Shown here: piece after piece, positions 35,181-44,661 of the stretch
Numbering within the stretch: position 1 is the first letter of the stretch
Layout: every line of letters starts with the position of its first letter
Source of the DNA: Paenibacillus tyrphae
Lineage (GTDB): Bacteria > Bacillota > Bacilli > Paenibacillales > NBRC-103111
Length of the DNA stretch: 64,000 nt
Assembly: GCF_027925525.1 (NCBI RefSeq)
Contig: NZ_BSDJ01000028.1
Location: forward strand, 1-64,000
Reading direction: 5' to 3'
Translations under genes and position numbers: made by a program
The notes under the pieces: generated by a model
Database searches by the model: none
What the model saw: only the letters and a program-made list of their open reading frames with translations
What the model was told of the DNA's origin: nothing

Positions 35181-35270
35181 TTATACATCCTCTTCGCCCG
35201 ACGTCATCAACGTCTCCCTAATGACATACACAAAAGCGCATACGAGAATTCCAGCAATGATACCCATCAT
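35181..35270 (-). CDS. 29-residue small membrane protein
   Basis: MMGIIAGILVCAFVYVIRET then LMTSGEEDV: one hydrophobic helix and an acidic tail. GGGAGTGAT precedes the two ATG codons, and a terminator follows 18 bases after the stop, so it looks like a real transcription unit. It resembles small membrane-complex subunits or sporulation microproteins in layout only; no homologue recognised. Confidence 0.5.
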   Translation of the reverse strand: MMGIIAGILVCAFVYVIRETLMTSGEEDV

Positions 35271-35384
35271 CTGAAATCACTCCCATTCTCATATTGGTAC
35301 TATTGTACCATACATAGCTCGAAAATTCAGCCTTTTTCTGACGGTCCGGCAACTTTTTCGTCTCTATGCCGGCACGCCCGGGAG

Positions 35385-35413
35385 GCATGTCTCCCCGCAG
35401 CGGCTCATATATC
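35385..35413 (+). promoter_or_regulatory. Candidate sigma-E promoter of ylbJ
   Basis: GCATGTC (35385-35391), 14-base spacer, CATATATC (35406-35413), close to the sigma-E pattern KMATATT and CATACAnT. ylbJ is a mother-cell gene in B. subtilis. The start near 35421 supports the TTG at 35450. Confidence 0.5.
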
Positions 35414-35449
35414 AGAATGACAGGCCTTTCTCGAAAGGAAGTGGTACCT

Positions 35450-36706
35450 TTGCTTGGCAAACGAATATCCGTCCATATCGCTGCATCGCTCGCCGTCCTG
35501 CTGGCCTGCTTGATGCTCGCTTTCCCCGCCGAGGCGTTTCACGCCTCGCTAAAAGGATTGTCTATCTGGTGGGACGTGCTGTTTCCGGCGCTGTTCCCGT
35601 TCTTTGTTATCGCCGAAATCATGCTCGGGCTGGGTATCGTGCATTTTTTCGGCATGCTGCTCGATCCGATGATGCGGCCGGTATTCCGCATTCCCGGCAT
35701 CGGAGGCTTCGTTATGGCTATGGGCTTCGCCTCCGGCTATCCGATTGGCGCGCGCCTGACGTCGCAGCTATGGACGCAGCGGCTCGTCAACCGGGAAGAG
35801 GGCGAGCGGCTGGTCGCTTTCACGACATCGTCCGACCCGATCTTTCTGATCGGCGCCGTAGCCGTCGGTTTTTTCCACGATGCCGCGCTTGCGGGCGTGC
35901 TCGCCGCGGCGCATTACGGCTCGGCTCTGCTGATCGGCCTCCTGATGCGGTTTCACGGCAGGCCCGGGAAGCAAGTCGACGACTACCGCCAACCGGCGTT
36001 CACGTCTCTCCTGGAAGCCTCCCCCGGCCAGCCGCTGTGGCGCCGCGCTTTCGAAGCCATGCACCATGCCCGGATGAACGACGGCCGGACGCTGGGCACG
36101 ATGCTGCACCAAGCGCTCGCCTCGGCGCTGCAGATGATATTCGTGATCGGCGGGCTCGTCGTGTTCTTCTCCGTCGTCATGGAAGTAATGGCTTCCGCAA
36201 AGGTGATGAGCTTGTTCTATGCGGTCATCGAATCGGTGCTGGGCATCTTCGGACTGCCGCTCCCGCTCGCCGAAGCGGTAGCGAGCGGCTTCTTCGAAGT
36301 GACGCTCGGGGCCAAAGCCGCGGGTGCGGCAGCCGGCGTCCCGCTGGTGTATCAGGTGGCGATCGCCGCCTGGGTGCTGTCCTGGGGGGGCCTTTCGGTG
36401 CATGCGCAGATCATCAGCCTGCTGCACCATACGAACCTGCGCTACGCGCCGTTCGTCGCGGCCCGGTTCGTCCACGGCCTGCTGGCAGTCGGGCTTGTCA
36501 TCGCTTTGTGGCGGCCGCTTGCCCCTTATCATGCCGCGCTTGCCGCCTTTTTCCCCGTGCCGGATATGAACCGCCCGCTGGAGACGCTGGCGCAGCATAC
36601 GCTTCCGGCGGCCGGGCTTACGTTTGCCGCGGTGCTGGGCGCATCGCTGCTCCTATCCTTCTGCTTTCTTATAGGGAAAAGATGTATGAAGCGGATTCGA
36701 TCATAA
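35450..36706 (+). CDS. ylbJ: Sporulation integral membrane protein YlbJ
   Basis: 418 aa from TTG at 35450, ten bases after AAAGGA; upstream in-frame codons lack a site. About eight membrane helices with nucleoside-recognition (Gate) domain features: SGYPIGARLTSQL and SSDPIFLIGAVAVGF. In B. subtilis YlbJ is made in the mother cell and is needed for a normal spore cortex. An independent gene with a probable sigma-E promoter. Confidence 0.9.
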   Translation: MLGKRISVHIAASLAVLLACLMLAFPAEAFHASLKGLSIWWDVLFPALFPFFVIAEIMLGLGIVHFFGMLLDPMMRPVFRIPGIGGFVMAMGFASGYPIGARLTSQLWTQRLVNREEGERLVAFTTSSDPIFLIGAVAVGFFHDAALAGVLAAAHYGSALLIGLLMRFHGRPGKQVDDYRQPAFTSLLEASPGQPLWRRAFEAMHHARMNDGRTLGTMLHQALASALQMIFVIGGLVVFFSVVMEVMASAKVMSLFYAVIESVLGIFGLPLPLAEAVASGFFEVTLGAKAAGAAAGVPLVYQVAIAAWVLSWGGLSVHAQIISLLHHTNLRYAPFVAARFVHGLLAVGLVIALWRPLAPYHAALAAFFPVPDMNRPLETLAQHTLPAAGLTFAAVLGASLLLSFCFLIGKRCMKRIRS

Positions 36707-36790
36707 GATACTACTAGGAGCCAACAGAAGCGTAACCGGTTCCTTCTGCTTCCGCAGTCGAAGAACCAAATTCAGGGTCGAGGTGAAACG

Positions 36791-39361
36791 ATGTATACGA
36801 TGTTCCATCGAAGAGATTTGGCGCTGCCGCCTGCGATCGGGCGATTGACCGAGCTTGCTTTCAACCTGTGGTTCAGCTGGAACGACGGGGCCAAGGAGCT
36901 GTTCGCGGCTATCGAGCCGAAGCTGTGGGATCAGTTTCGGCACAATCCCGTACGTTTATTGACGGAAACGGATGCGGCCGTGCTGAAGGAACGGTCGGAG
37001 GACGAAGCCTTCCTGCAGCGATACCGTGACGTCATGGCCGAGTGGGACGCGTACCGCGAGGCGGAAACGTGGTTTCAGAAGGAATACCCGCAGCACGTCC
37101 GCCAGGCAATCGCTTACTTCTCGGCGGAATTCGGCTTTCATGAATCGCTTCCGATTTACTCGGGAGGGCTTGGCGTTCTGGCGGGGGACCACTGCAAATC
37201 GGCCAGCGACTTGGGCGTACCGCTGGTCGGTATAGGATTGCTTTACAAGAAAGGCTACTTCGATCAAAAGCTGGATACGGAGGGAGGGCAGCTGGCCGAA
37301 AATATCGCCTACGACTTCAACAAGCTGCCGATCGTCCCCGCCTATGTTCCGGTGCTGGAAGGCCAAGAGCCCGCCGAAGGTCAAGGGGACGGCGCACCTC
37401 CGCTGCGGGAGTTGACCGTTGACGTGCCGCTGGCCGACCGGACCGTCCGCTTGAAGGTATGGCAGGTGCAGGTCGGCCGCGTGCCGGTCTATTTGCTCGA
37501 TGCCGATCTGGAGGAAAACAGCCCCTGGGACCGCGAGCTGACAGCTCAGTTATACGGCGGGAATCAGGATATCCGGATTGCGCAGGAGGTGCTGCTCGGC
37601 GTCGGCGGCGTCAAAGCGCTTCGGGCGCTCGGGATTCCGACCGGCACGTTCCATATCAACGAAGGGCATGCGGCGTTTTTAACGTTCGAGCGCATCCGCG
37701 AGCAGCTCGACAAAGGCCTGCCGTTTCACGTCGCGCTGGAGGTCATCCGCGCCAGCACCGTATTTACGACGCATACGCCGGTACCGGCCGGGCACGATGC
37801 GTTCCCGCTCCCGATGTTCGAATATTATTTCAGCCGCCTGTTCGTCGATTACCCGTCCGCCCGGCGTGAATGGACCCAGCTTGGGCTCGACGAGTCGAAG
37901 CAGCTGTTCAACATGACCCACCTTGCCTTGAACACCTCCGCGCTGCGCAATGGGGTCAGCAAGCTGCACGGCCACGTGTCGCGCGAGATGTTCCGGGCTT
38001 TCCACGGCGGCATCGACGTCCCGGAGGTACCGATCGGGCACGTGACCAACGGCGTCCACCTGAGCACGTGGCTCGCCCCCGAGCTCAAGGAGCTGTTCGT
38101 CCGCTTTTTGCCGGGGACGTGGCTGAGCCATCAAGCCAATAAAGACTCGTGGAAAACCGTCGATCTGGTGCCAAGCGAATCGCTCTGGTCCGTTCATCTG
38201 GAGCTGAAGCAGCGGATGATCCGGCTCGCCCGCGCCAACTTGCGCGAGCAGCGGCGTCGCAACAGCCTGCCGGCGGATCGGATCGAGGAGGTCCGGGACT
38301 ACTTGTCCCCCGACGCGCTGACCATCGGCTTCGCCCGCAGGTTCGCCACGTACAAACGGGCCAATCTGATCTTCAACGATTTGGATCGGCTGGACCGCTT
38401 GGTGAACGATCCGAACCGGCCGGTGCAGTTCGTCTTCGCGGGCAAGGCGCACCCGGCCGACCGCCCCGGGCAGGAGCTGATTCGCGAGATCTACAGGGTG
38501 TCCGAGACGGACCGGTTCCGCGGCAAAATCGTGCTGCTTGAAAATTACGACATGAACATGGCGCGCCATCTGGTGCAAGGGGTGGACGTGTGGCTCAACA
38601 ACCCGCGGCGGCCGTACGAGGCGAGCGGCACCAGCGGTCAAAAAGCCGCGATGAACGGCGTCATCAACTTCAGCGTGCTGGACGGCTGGTGGGAGGAAGG
38701 CTACGACGGCGCCAACGGCTGGAGCATCGAATCGAGCGACGGGGCGGATGCCGGTACGCAGGAGCACGAGAACACCCAAGCGATCTATCGTCTGCTCGAA
38801 ACGGAGATCGTGCCGCTTTATTACAATCAACGCCCGATCCCGGCCCAATGGGTCGCCCGGATGAAACGCTCGATCCGCACGCTCGCGCCGGCATACAATT
38901 CGGACCGGATGGTCATGGAGTACGTGAACGACTTTTACGTCCCCGCCCTGAAGCGGACGCAGCATTTTGTAGCCAGCCGCTATGACGAAGCGACCAAAGT
39001 CGCCGACTATAAGAGGTTTATCCGGAAAAACTGGCATCACGTCCGCGTCGCCGAACTGAACGATCCCCTGGCCCATACGAATGCAACCTCCCCCAAGGAG
39101 GTCACGGCCACGGTGAAGTTCGGACCGGTCTGGTATAAAGATACGGCGGTCGAGATTGTCTACTACGAGGAAAAGGCGGGGGGCTGGGACCCGGTGATCG
39201 TGACGATGGAGCCCGTGCGCGAGCTCGGAGACAATACCGTGCTGTACCGGGCGGTCCTTCCGCCCCATCTTCAGCACGGCCCCCATTACAGCGTGCGCGT
39301 GTATCCGGTGAGCGCAAACTTCGCCCGCCGCTTCGAGCTGCCGCTGGTTACGACCTTTTAA
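36791..39361 (+). CDS. glgP: Alpha-glucan (glycogen) phosphorylase, DUF3417 type
   Basis: 856 aa. The N-terminal DUF3417 region (about 5-115) marks the TIGR02094 branch rather than the classical GlgP. HTPVPAGHDAFP, INEGHAAF and the pyridoxal-phosphate lysine K618 in GTSGQKAAMNG are present. It releases glucose 1-phosphate from alpha-1,4-glucans with phosphate. GAGGTG lies five bases before the ATG. No glgBCAD genes are close, so it may serve maltodextrin or stored glycogen made elsewhere. Confidence 0.94.
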   Translation: MYTMFHRRDLALPPAIGRLTELAFNLWFSWNDGAKELFAAIEPKLWDQFRHNPVRLLTETDAAVLKERSEDEAFLQRYRDVMAEWDAYREAETWFQKEYPQHVRQAIAYFSAEFGFHESLPIYSGGLGVLAGDHCKSASDLGVPLVGIGLLYKKGYFDQKLDTEGGQLAENIAYDFNKLPIVPAYVPVLEGQEPAEGQGDGAPPLRELTVDVPLADRTVRLKVWQVQVGRVPVYLLDADLEENSPWDRELTAQLYGGNQDIRIAQEVLLGVGGVKALRALGIPTGTFHINEGHAAFLTFERIREQLDKGLPFHVALEVIRASTVFTTHTPVPAGHDAFPLPMFEYYFSRLFVDYPSARREWTQLGLDESKQLFNMTHLALNTSALRNGVSKLHGHVSREMFRAFHGGIDVPEVPIGHVTNGVHLSTWLAPELKELFVRFLPGTWLSHQANKDSWKTVDLVPSESLWSVHLELKQRMIRLARANLREQRRRNSLPADRIEEVRDYLSPDALTIGFARRFATYKRANLIFNDLDRLDRLVNDPNRPVQFVFAGKAHPADRPGQELIREIYRVSETDRFRGKIVLLENYDMNMARHLVQGVDVWLNNPRRPYEASGTSGQKAAMNGVINFSVLDGWWEEGYDGANGWSIESSDGADAGTQEHENTQAIYRLLETEIVPLYYNQRPIPAQWVARMKRSIRTLAPAYNSDRMVMEYVNDFYVPALKRTQHFVASRYDEATKVADYKRFIRKNWHHVRVAELNDPLAHTNATSPKEVTATVKFGPVWYKDTAVEIVYYEEKAGGWDPVIVTMEPVRELGDNTVLYRAVLPPHLQHGPHYSVRVYPVSANFARRFELPLVTTF

Positions 39362-39373
39362 CGGAACGCCGGG

Positions 39374-39979
39374 TCAAGTCTCGATCCAGCCTTTGTTTTG
39401 GGCGATCGCCACGGCGTCGATTCGGTTTTTGGCTTCGAGCTTCTGCATGATTTCCGAGATGTAGTTGCGAACCGTGCCCGGAGATAAAAACAAGGCGCCG
39501 GAAATTTCGCCCACCGTCGATCCTTGGGCCAAATGCCGCAAAATATCCTGCTCCCGCTCCGTGAGCGGGTTTTCTTGTTCCCACATCGAGTAGGCGAGCT
39601 CGGGACTGATGACCCGGCCGCCCGCATGAATGGTGCGCAGCGCGCCAGCCAGTTCGGATACGGGGGCGTCCTTCAGCAGATACCCCTGTACCCCCGCCCG
39701 GATCGCGCGTTGAAAATAGCCGGTCCGGGCAAATGTCGTCACGATGACGATCCGGCACCGGCTTCTCTCCGCTTTCAAGCGCTCGGCCACGTCGAGTCCG
39801 CTGAGCACCGGCATTTCAATGTCCATGACGCAAAGATCGGGGTCCAGGCTCAGGATAAGCCGCAGCGCCTCTTCCCCATCCCCGGCTTGACCGACGACCT
39901 CGATATCTTCTTCCATCGAGAGCAGCGTGCTCATCGCGCCCCGGAGCATGCCCTGGTCTTCCGCAATGACGATGTTCAT
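39374..39979 (-). CDS. NarL/LuxR-type response regulator (YvfU/DesR-like)
   Basis: 201 aa. Receiver domain with phospho-acceptor D53 (LCVMDIEMP), conserved T near 80 and K near 103 in YLLKDAP; LuxR-type helix-turn-helix from about 135 (LTEREQDILRHLAQG). It overlaps the kinase gene by four bases (ATGA), so the two are coupled. With the upstream ABC genes the set mirrors B. subtilis yvfRSTU. Confidence 0.92.
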   Translation of the reverse strand: MNIVIAEDQGMLRGAMSTLLSMEEDIEVVGQAGDGEEALRLILSLDPDLCVMDIEMPVLSGLDVAERLKAERSRCRIVIVTTFARTGYFQRAIRAGVQGYLLKDAPVSELAGALRTIHAGGRVISPELAYSMWEQENPLTEREQDILRHLAQGSTVGEISGALFLSPGTVRNYISEIMQKLEAKNRIDAVAIAQNKGWIET

Positions 39980-41121
39980 CGATTTCCCTCCGTTTGCTGC
40001 CGTTTAACAACGTTCGGAACGGTAATAATCAACGTCGTTCCCGTCTCCTCCCGCTTGGAGAACTCCAGTGTCCCTTCAATGAGCGACAGCCTTTCCTTCA
40101 TCCCCAGCATGCCGCTTCCGGCCTGTCCGAGCTCGCTTCCCGCGCCGTCGATCCCTACCCCGTCGTCGTGTACCTTGAGTACATAGGAACCGGCTTTCTC
40201 CATCAGCTCCACCTTGCAATGCTTCGCCCTGCTGTGCTTGACTACGTTGGTCACGGCTTCCCGCAAGCACATGCTTAGGATGTTCATGACGACAGGGGAC
40301 GTCCGAATCCGCTTCGCATCCCCCGCCGTCTCGAAACCGATACCGGCCGAGCTCAAAATTTGCCCGGCTTGCCGAAGCTCGTCCGCAAGATGCACCGCGC
40401 GCATATCGGAGATCAGCTCCCGGACCTGCTTCAGCACGGTTCTCGACGTCGCCTGGATATCCTTCGCCTCCTGCACCGCCCTTTCGGGATCGTGCGGGAT
40501 GAGCCGCTCGACCAGTTCGCCCTTCAGCGTAATCAGAGACAACGTATGGCCAAGCGTATCGTGCAGGTCTCTCGCGATTCGCTGGCGCTCCTCGTTTTTG
40601 ATCAGCCGCTCAATCTCGTCGTTCGCAGACCGCAATTGCTTGCGCAGCTGTTCCGCCTTCCGGTGGGAGTTCATGGCGAAGGGCAGTATGGCAAGAATGA
40701 TCAGGCTGGGAATAAAGTCGAGATGTACCGCTTCGCCCGCTTTTTGATAAAACAAATACAGCGTCAAGACGAAGGCGGCCACCATGTACGCGACGGTAAA
40801 CGCCACTTTGCGGACGGTAGGGAGCATGCCGATCGCCATGATGCAGTAGAAGCCGAAATATAAAAAGGAGGGGTTATACACGTACCCCAAAATGGCGACG
40901 GAGGTAATCTGGATCAGCGCATAAACGAGACGCCCCTCCGTGTTCCAAAGCGCCTGCCGGAAGGCAAACGCCAGGATGGCTACAGCCGCATAGCCGATCC
41001 ACGCTTTCTGGAAAGGCAGCTGCAGCAAGTAATATAGAGGGATCGTCATATTGATGATCCAAATGAATCCGAAATGCCTCATATTTTCCGGAAACAACCG
41101 GAATGGTAAACGCAGCTTCAT
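39976..41121 (-). CDS. Sensor histidine kinase, HisKA_3 type (YvfT/DesK-like)
   Basis: 381 aa. Four to six membrane helices (about 18-150) without a large external domain, then the dimerisation helix with H187 in RDLHDTLGHTLSL and an HATPase domain with the N box AVTNVVKHS and DDGVGID. The sensor region inside the membrane suggests detection of membrane state or of transporter activity. It follows the ABC permease directly. Confidence 0.92.
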   Translation of the reverse strand: MKLRLPFRLFPENMRHFGFIWIINMTIPLYYLLQLPFQKAWIGYAAVAILAFAFRQALWNTEGRLVYALIQITSVAILGYVYNPSFLYFGFYCIMAIGMLPTVRKVAFTVAYMVAAFVLTLYLFYQKAGEAVHLDFIPSLIILAILPFAMNSHRKAEQLRKQLRSANDEIERLIKNEERQRIARDLHDTLGHTLSLITLKGELVERLIPHDPERAVQEAKDIQATSRTVLKQVRELISDMRAVHLADELRQAGQILSSAGIGFETAGDAKRIRTSPVVMNILSMCLREAVTNVVKHSRAKHCKVELMEKAGSYVLKVHDDGVGIDGAGSELGQAGSGMLGMKERLSLIEGTLEFSKREETGTTLIITVPNVVKRQQTEGNR

Positions 41122-41862
41122 TTACACCGCTTCCTGTTTTTTAGCAAGATAAGAAGATAGTATCACAAAAACAACCAAATACGCAGCCAAAACCATCAAG
41201 CTGGTCCATTCGGGCAAATGGCCGGCAATCAGCGACCAAGTCCCGTTTCCGAAATTGTAGGACGGCGTCCAAACGGCGATGGCCTTCATCAGCGGCGGCA
41301 TCGCGTCGACGGGCATCCAAAGGCCGCCGATCAGCGACAACCCGATTTGCAGCAGACTGGCGATCACTTGGGCGAATTCCGCCTTTTTGACCATGCCGAC
41401 GAGCGTGCCGAGCGCAAGGAACGTGAGCGAACCGATTAGCAGCCATAGGCCGCAGCCGACCCATTGCGACATGCTGAGCTGAACCCCTTTAATCAAGCCG
41501 CCCGCCAAAAACATCACTGCGATAATCGCCGCATTCACCACCGACATCGAGACGATTTTGGCGCCGACGTACGCGCCGGAAGGCAAAGGCGTTACATGCA
41601 GACAGCGCACCCAGCCTTGCGCCCGCTCCTGGGACATGCGGACTCCGAGCGTATTAATGCTGATGGACAGCAGTCCGAAGGCCGTCATCGACATGAGATA
41701 ATACGTCTTCCAGGCGGTACCGCCCATATCGGCACTGCCCCCGGCGGAATTCGTAAAAATAAGATAAAACAGCATCGGAACGCCGATGGAAAATATAACG
41801 ACCTTTTTGTTGCGAAGCGAGCGAAGCAGTTCTGCCTTGCATTGGTCAATGAACATATTCAT
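41122..41862 (-). CDS. ABC-2 type transporter permease (YvfS-like)
   Basis: 246 aa, six membrane helices, with the cytoplasmic start CKAELLRSLRNKKVV typical of ABC-2 exporters. It ends one base before the kinase start. Together with the ATPase encoded upstream it forms an exporter of unknown substrate, possibly lipid-like or a peptide antibiotic. Confidence 0.9.
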   Translation of the reverse strand: MNMFIDQCKAELLRSLRNKKVVIFSIGVPMLFYLIFTNSAGGSADMGGTAWKTYYLMSMTAFGLLSISINTLGVRMSQERAQGWVRCLHVTPLPSGAYVGAKIVSMSVVNAAIIAVMFLAGGLIKGVQLSMSQWVGCGLWLLIGSLTFLALGTLVGMVKKAEFAQVIASLLQIGLSLIGGLWMPVDAMPPLMKAIAVWTPSYNFGNGTWSLIAGHLPEWTSLMVLAAYLVVFVILSSYLAKKQEAV

Positions 41863-41893
41863 ATTTTATAATCCTCCTGTGCTTTCGAGTGCT

Positions 41894-42799
41894 TTAGACC
41901 GTTGCTTCCGATTCCGGCGAGCCGATCAGCGATTGGAATGCGTCTTCCAGCCCGCCCTTATGCGTTTCGATATCTTGAATGTCCAGATCGCTGCGGACCA
42001 AGGCGTAGAGCAAGCCGTCCGTATCTTTGCCGTACAGCTTCACGCGGCGGCCGGTCCACTGCAAGTCGGTGACGCCGGGGAGATCAAGCAGCTCGCTCGT
42101 CATAACATTCGCTCCGGCGGTGAAGGACACGTGCCGGTTGCCGGCGCTTTCCTTAATCTCGGCCAGCGTTCCGTCGGCGACGATTTTGCCCTGGTTGACG
42201 ACGACGACCCGGTCAGCGATGCTGTCGGCTTCCTCCAGATAGTGGGTCGTCAAAATAATCGTCCGCCCGCTGCCGGCAAAGGAGCGGATCGTCCGCCAAA
42301 ACAACTGCCGCGACGTCACGTCCATCCCCACCGTCGGTTCGTCCAGGAAAATCAATTCCGGGTCGCCGGCCATCGCCAGTGCGAAGCCCAGACGCCGCTT
42401 CTGTCCCCCGGACAGTGAAGTGGCGTACTTGCCCCGGTCGTCTTCGAGCCCGGACATTCGCAGCAGCTCTCCGGTCGATAACGGACTTGTATAGTAGCTG
42501 CGGAACAGATTGATCGTCTCCTCCACCTTCAGGCTGTCGATCACACTTACCTCCTGCAGCATCGCGCCGATCCGGTTGCGGACGGCCCGATCCCGCGGAC
42601 TGCCGCCCATCAACCGTACGGTGCCTGCCGTGGGGGCGGTCAGTCCCAATACCATGTTGACGGTCGTCGATTTGCCTGCGCCGTTAGGCCCAAGCAGCGC
42701 AACGATGCTGCCTTGCTCGATATGCAGCGTCATGTCGTCCACGGCTTTTTTCTCGTGGTATTGCTTGGTTACATGTTCGAGTTCGATCGCGTGCTTCAT
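41894..42799 (-). CDS. ABC transporter ATP-binding protein (YvfR-like)
   Basis: 301 aa. Walker A GPNGAGKST, signature LSGGQKRR, Walker B LIFLDEPTVGMD, plus an 80-residue C-terminal extension (VSFTAGANVMTSELL onward) common to drug-export ATPases of this class. First gene of the four-gene unit ending in the response regulator. Confidence 0.93.
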   Translation of the reverse strand: MKHAIELEHVTKQYHEKKAVDDMTLHIEQGSIVALLGPNGAGKSTTVNMVLGLTAPTAGTVRLMGGSPRDRAVRNRIGAMLQEVSVIDSLKVEETINLFRSYYTSPLSTGELLRMSGLEDDRGKYATSLSGGQKRRLGFALAMAGDPELIFLDEPTVGMDVTSRQLFWRTIRSFAGSGRTIILTTHYLEEADSIADRVVVVNQGKIVADGTLAEIKESAGNRHVSFTAGANVMTSELLDLPGVTDLQWTGRRVKLYGKDTDGLLYALVRSDLDIQDIETHKGGLEDAFQSLIGSPESEATV

Positions 42800-42879
42800 G
42801 ATTTCATCACCTTTGCTGTTCGGGTTAACTTCCTTGGTTAAATCATATAATTCCGCGGCCTGAGGCTGTAGTTATTCGT

Positions 42880-42911
42880 ATCATCTCTTTCGGGTGATAA
42901 ATATCATCTCG
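42880..42911. promoter_or_regulatory. Repeated TATCATC motif upstream of the YvfR-like operon
   Basis: TATCATCTC (42880-42888), GGTGATA (42894-42900, inverted) and TATCATCTC again (42903-42911). It lies about 80-110 bases before the ATPase gene, plausible for binding by the operon's own response regulator. Function is inferred. Confidence 0.35.
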
Positions 42912-42938
42912 TGCTCGGAACGGCACAAAACAATAGAG

Positions 42939-42990
42939 CCTGCTCTCCGACCGAAAGCGTCAGGAGGGCAGACTCGCGCGCGCAAAGCCG
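42939..42990 (+). other. Candidate structured leader between the ABC operon and the PilZ gene
   Basis: CTGCTCTCCGAC (42941-42952) pairs with GTCAGGAGGGCAG (42960-42972) with a GAAA-containing loop, then GCAAAGCC (42981-42988). The combination is reminiscent of the P2/GCAAAGCC part of class I c-di-GMP aptamers, but the preceding GGCAAACC-like strand is missing and no terminator was seen, so it is not called as a riboswitch. The rest of the 312-base gap is featureless. Confidence 0.3.
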
Positions 42991-43111
42991 GGAAGACGCT
43001 GGAACGAACCCAAACTCCGCGCTCCGGCATTGTGTTATTTTACATTATTGATTATTATGGATGTAAACGGTAATGAAAGTTTCAGAAAATCATACCGTGT
43101 GGTGATAACTG

Positions 43112-43795
43112 ATGAACTGGACCTTGGCCTTGGCAAACGAAACAGTTGTGTTCCCCAGAAGCTGCAGTCTCATCGTGGTAGGCGAAACCAAAGAGGGCTC
43201 GCCCTTTTGCTACGAGGACAACTTTACGCTTCTCAAAGCTTCCGCGGAGGAATTGACGGTTACACTCGATGCCGCGTCGATCCATCCGCTGGAGAAGCTG
43301 CATCATGTATGCTTTATTGAATTTTCTTTCCGCGAGCAGGGCATTCTGTATTATGCTTTGGTTGATCTGCTGCATTTGGAAACGAAGCGCAATGTATGCA
43401 CGTTAACCTTAACCGCGCCGCTGGAGCTGAAAGAGTCGCAGAAAAGGCGCTATCCGCGTATTGCCCTGCCTACCCGCACGCCGGTTACTTCCCGAATCGT
43501 CGGGGTACGGGAGCAAATATCGCATCAGAACGTAGCGTTTACAGGACAAATCCTGGATTTGTCCAGCGGAGGGATGGCGTTTATGACGTCGACCCGTGTG
43601 TTTTGCCCGCTCGAATTGGAATTATCTTTTGTTCTTCCCGGCATTGCCCAGAAGATTACGGTCTATGGGGAAATCGTGCGCGTGGCCCATTTCAGCAGCG
43701 ATGCTTACCGGGTAGCCGTGCGGTTCCATCGTGTTCCGGACAGCACTGCCGCGCTTATGGAGGAGTATTGCTCCGCTTCGGGAGCCGACAGCTGA
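43112..43795 (+). CDS. PilZ-domain c-di-GMP receptor protein (YpfA-like)
   Basis: 227 aa. An N-terminal YcgR-N-like beta domain (1-105) and a C-terminal PilZ domain with the two ligand motifs QKRRYPRI (RxxxR) and DLSSGGMAF (D/NxSxxG). It should bind c-di-GMP; relatives slow the flagellar motor. GGTGAT lies six bases before the ATG. It precedes NAD kinase by 31 bases. Confidence 0.88.
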   Translation: MNWTLALANETVVFPRSCSLIVVGETKEGSPFCYEDNFTLLKASAEELTVTLDAASIHPLEKLHHVCFIEFSFREQGILYYALVDLLHLETKRNVCTLTLTAPLELKESQKRRYPRIALPTRTPVTSRIVGVREQISHQNVAFTGQILDLSSGGMAFMTSTRVFCPLELELSFVLPGIAQKITVYGEIVRVAHFSSDAYRVAVRFHRVPDSTAALMEEYCSASGADS

Positions 43796-43826
43796 CGAAA
43801 GCGGATAGTTATAGGAGGATAACCGG

Positions 43827-44639
43827 TTGAAGTACAATGTGATACACCGTGGCGATGACATCTCCATCCAATTGATGCACAGGTTTCACGAATTGATCCG
43901 TCAGTACGGGCTCATTCACGAAGAAGCGTCCCCCGATATCGTACTGTCCATTGGCGGCGACGGGACGCTGCTTCATGCGTTTCATCAATATAAGGACCAG
44001 CTCGATCACATTGCATTTACCGGGATTCACACCGGAAGACTCGGTTTTTATGCCGACTGGAAGCCGGATGAGGTCGAGCTGCTTGCCCAGTTGATGGGCG
44101 AGAGCGCCAATCAAAACGACCTGCGCGCCGTCAAATATCCTTTGGTCGAGATCCAGATCACGACTCCCCAAGGGATTGAAACGGAGCTTGCGCTGAACGA
44201 ATTTACGCTGAAAGGCGTCGATGCCACGCTGGTTGCCCAGCTGCATATTAACGACGAGCTGCTTGAGACGTTCCGTGGCGACGGCATCTGCATCTCCACG
44301 CCGTCGGGAAGTACCGCCTACAACAAAAGCTTGGGCGGCGCCATCGTGCATCCGTCGCTCGATGCCATTCAGATTGCGGAGATCGCTTCGATCAACAACC
44401 GCGTATTCCGTACGCTCGGTTCGCCGATCTTGCTGCCGAAGCACCACCACTGCGACATTTATCCGCGCGCGAACCAAAATATTTTGCTGTCGCTCGATCA
44501 CTTGTACATGCAGCGCAACGATATCATCTCAATCCGCAGCTTGGTCGCCGCCGGCAAAAAGGTCAAGTTCGCCCGCTTCCGCCCGTTTCCGTTCTGGAGC
44601 CGCGTGCGCGAAGCGTTCATCGGCTATGACATGGTCTGA
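43827..44639 (+). CDS. nadK: NAD kinase
   Basis: 270 aa from TTG at 43827, GGAGG eight bases upstream. The catalytic GGDGT lies at 43-47 and the NE/D-type STPSGSTAYNKSLGG motif follows. It phosphorylates NAD to NADP with ATP or polyphosphate in the cytoplasm. Length and motifs match the short Gram-positive form. Confidence 0.95.
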   Translation: MKYNVIHRGDDISIQLMHRFHELIRQYGLIHEEASPDIVLSIGGDGTLLHAFHQYKDQLDHIAFTGIHTGRLGFYADWKPDEVELLAQLMGESANQNDLRAVKYPLVEIQITTPQGIETELALNEFTLKGVDATLVAQLHINDELLETFRGDGICISTPSGSTAYNKSLGGAIVHPSLDAIQIAEIASINNRVFRTLGSPILLPKHHHCDIYPRANQNILLSLDHLYMQRNDIISIRSLVAAGKKVKFARFRPFPFWSRVREAFIGYDMV

Positions 44640-44661
44640 TCATGCTGCAATGGGCTGGCGT

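Noticed and set aside
42936-43020. Calling a c-di-GMP riboswitch outright
   Set aside because: Only one hairpin and GCAAAGCC resemble the aptamer; the essential upstream strand and an expression platform are not visible.
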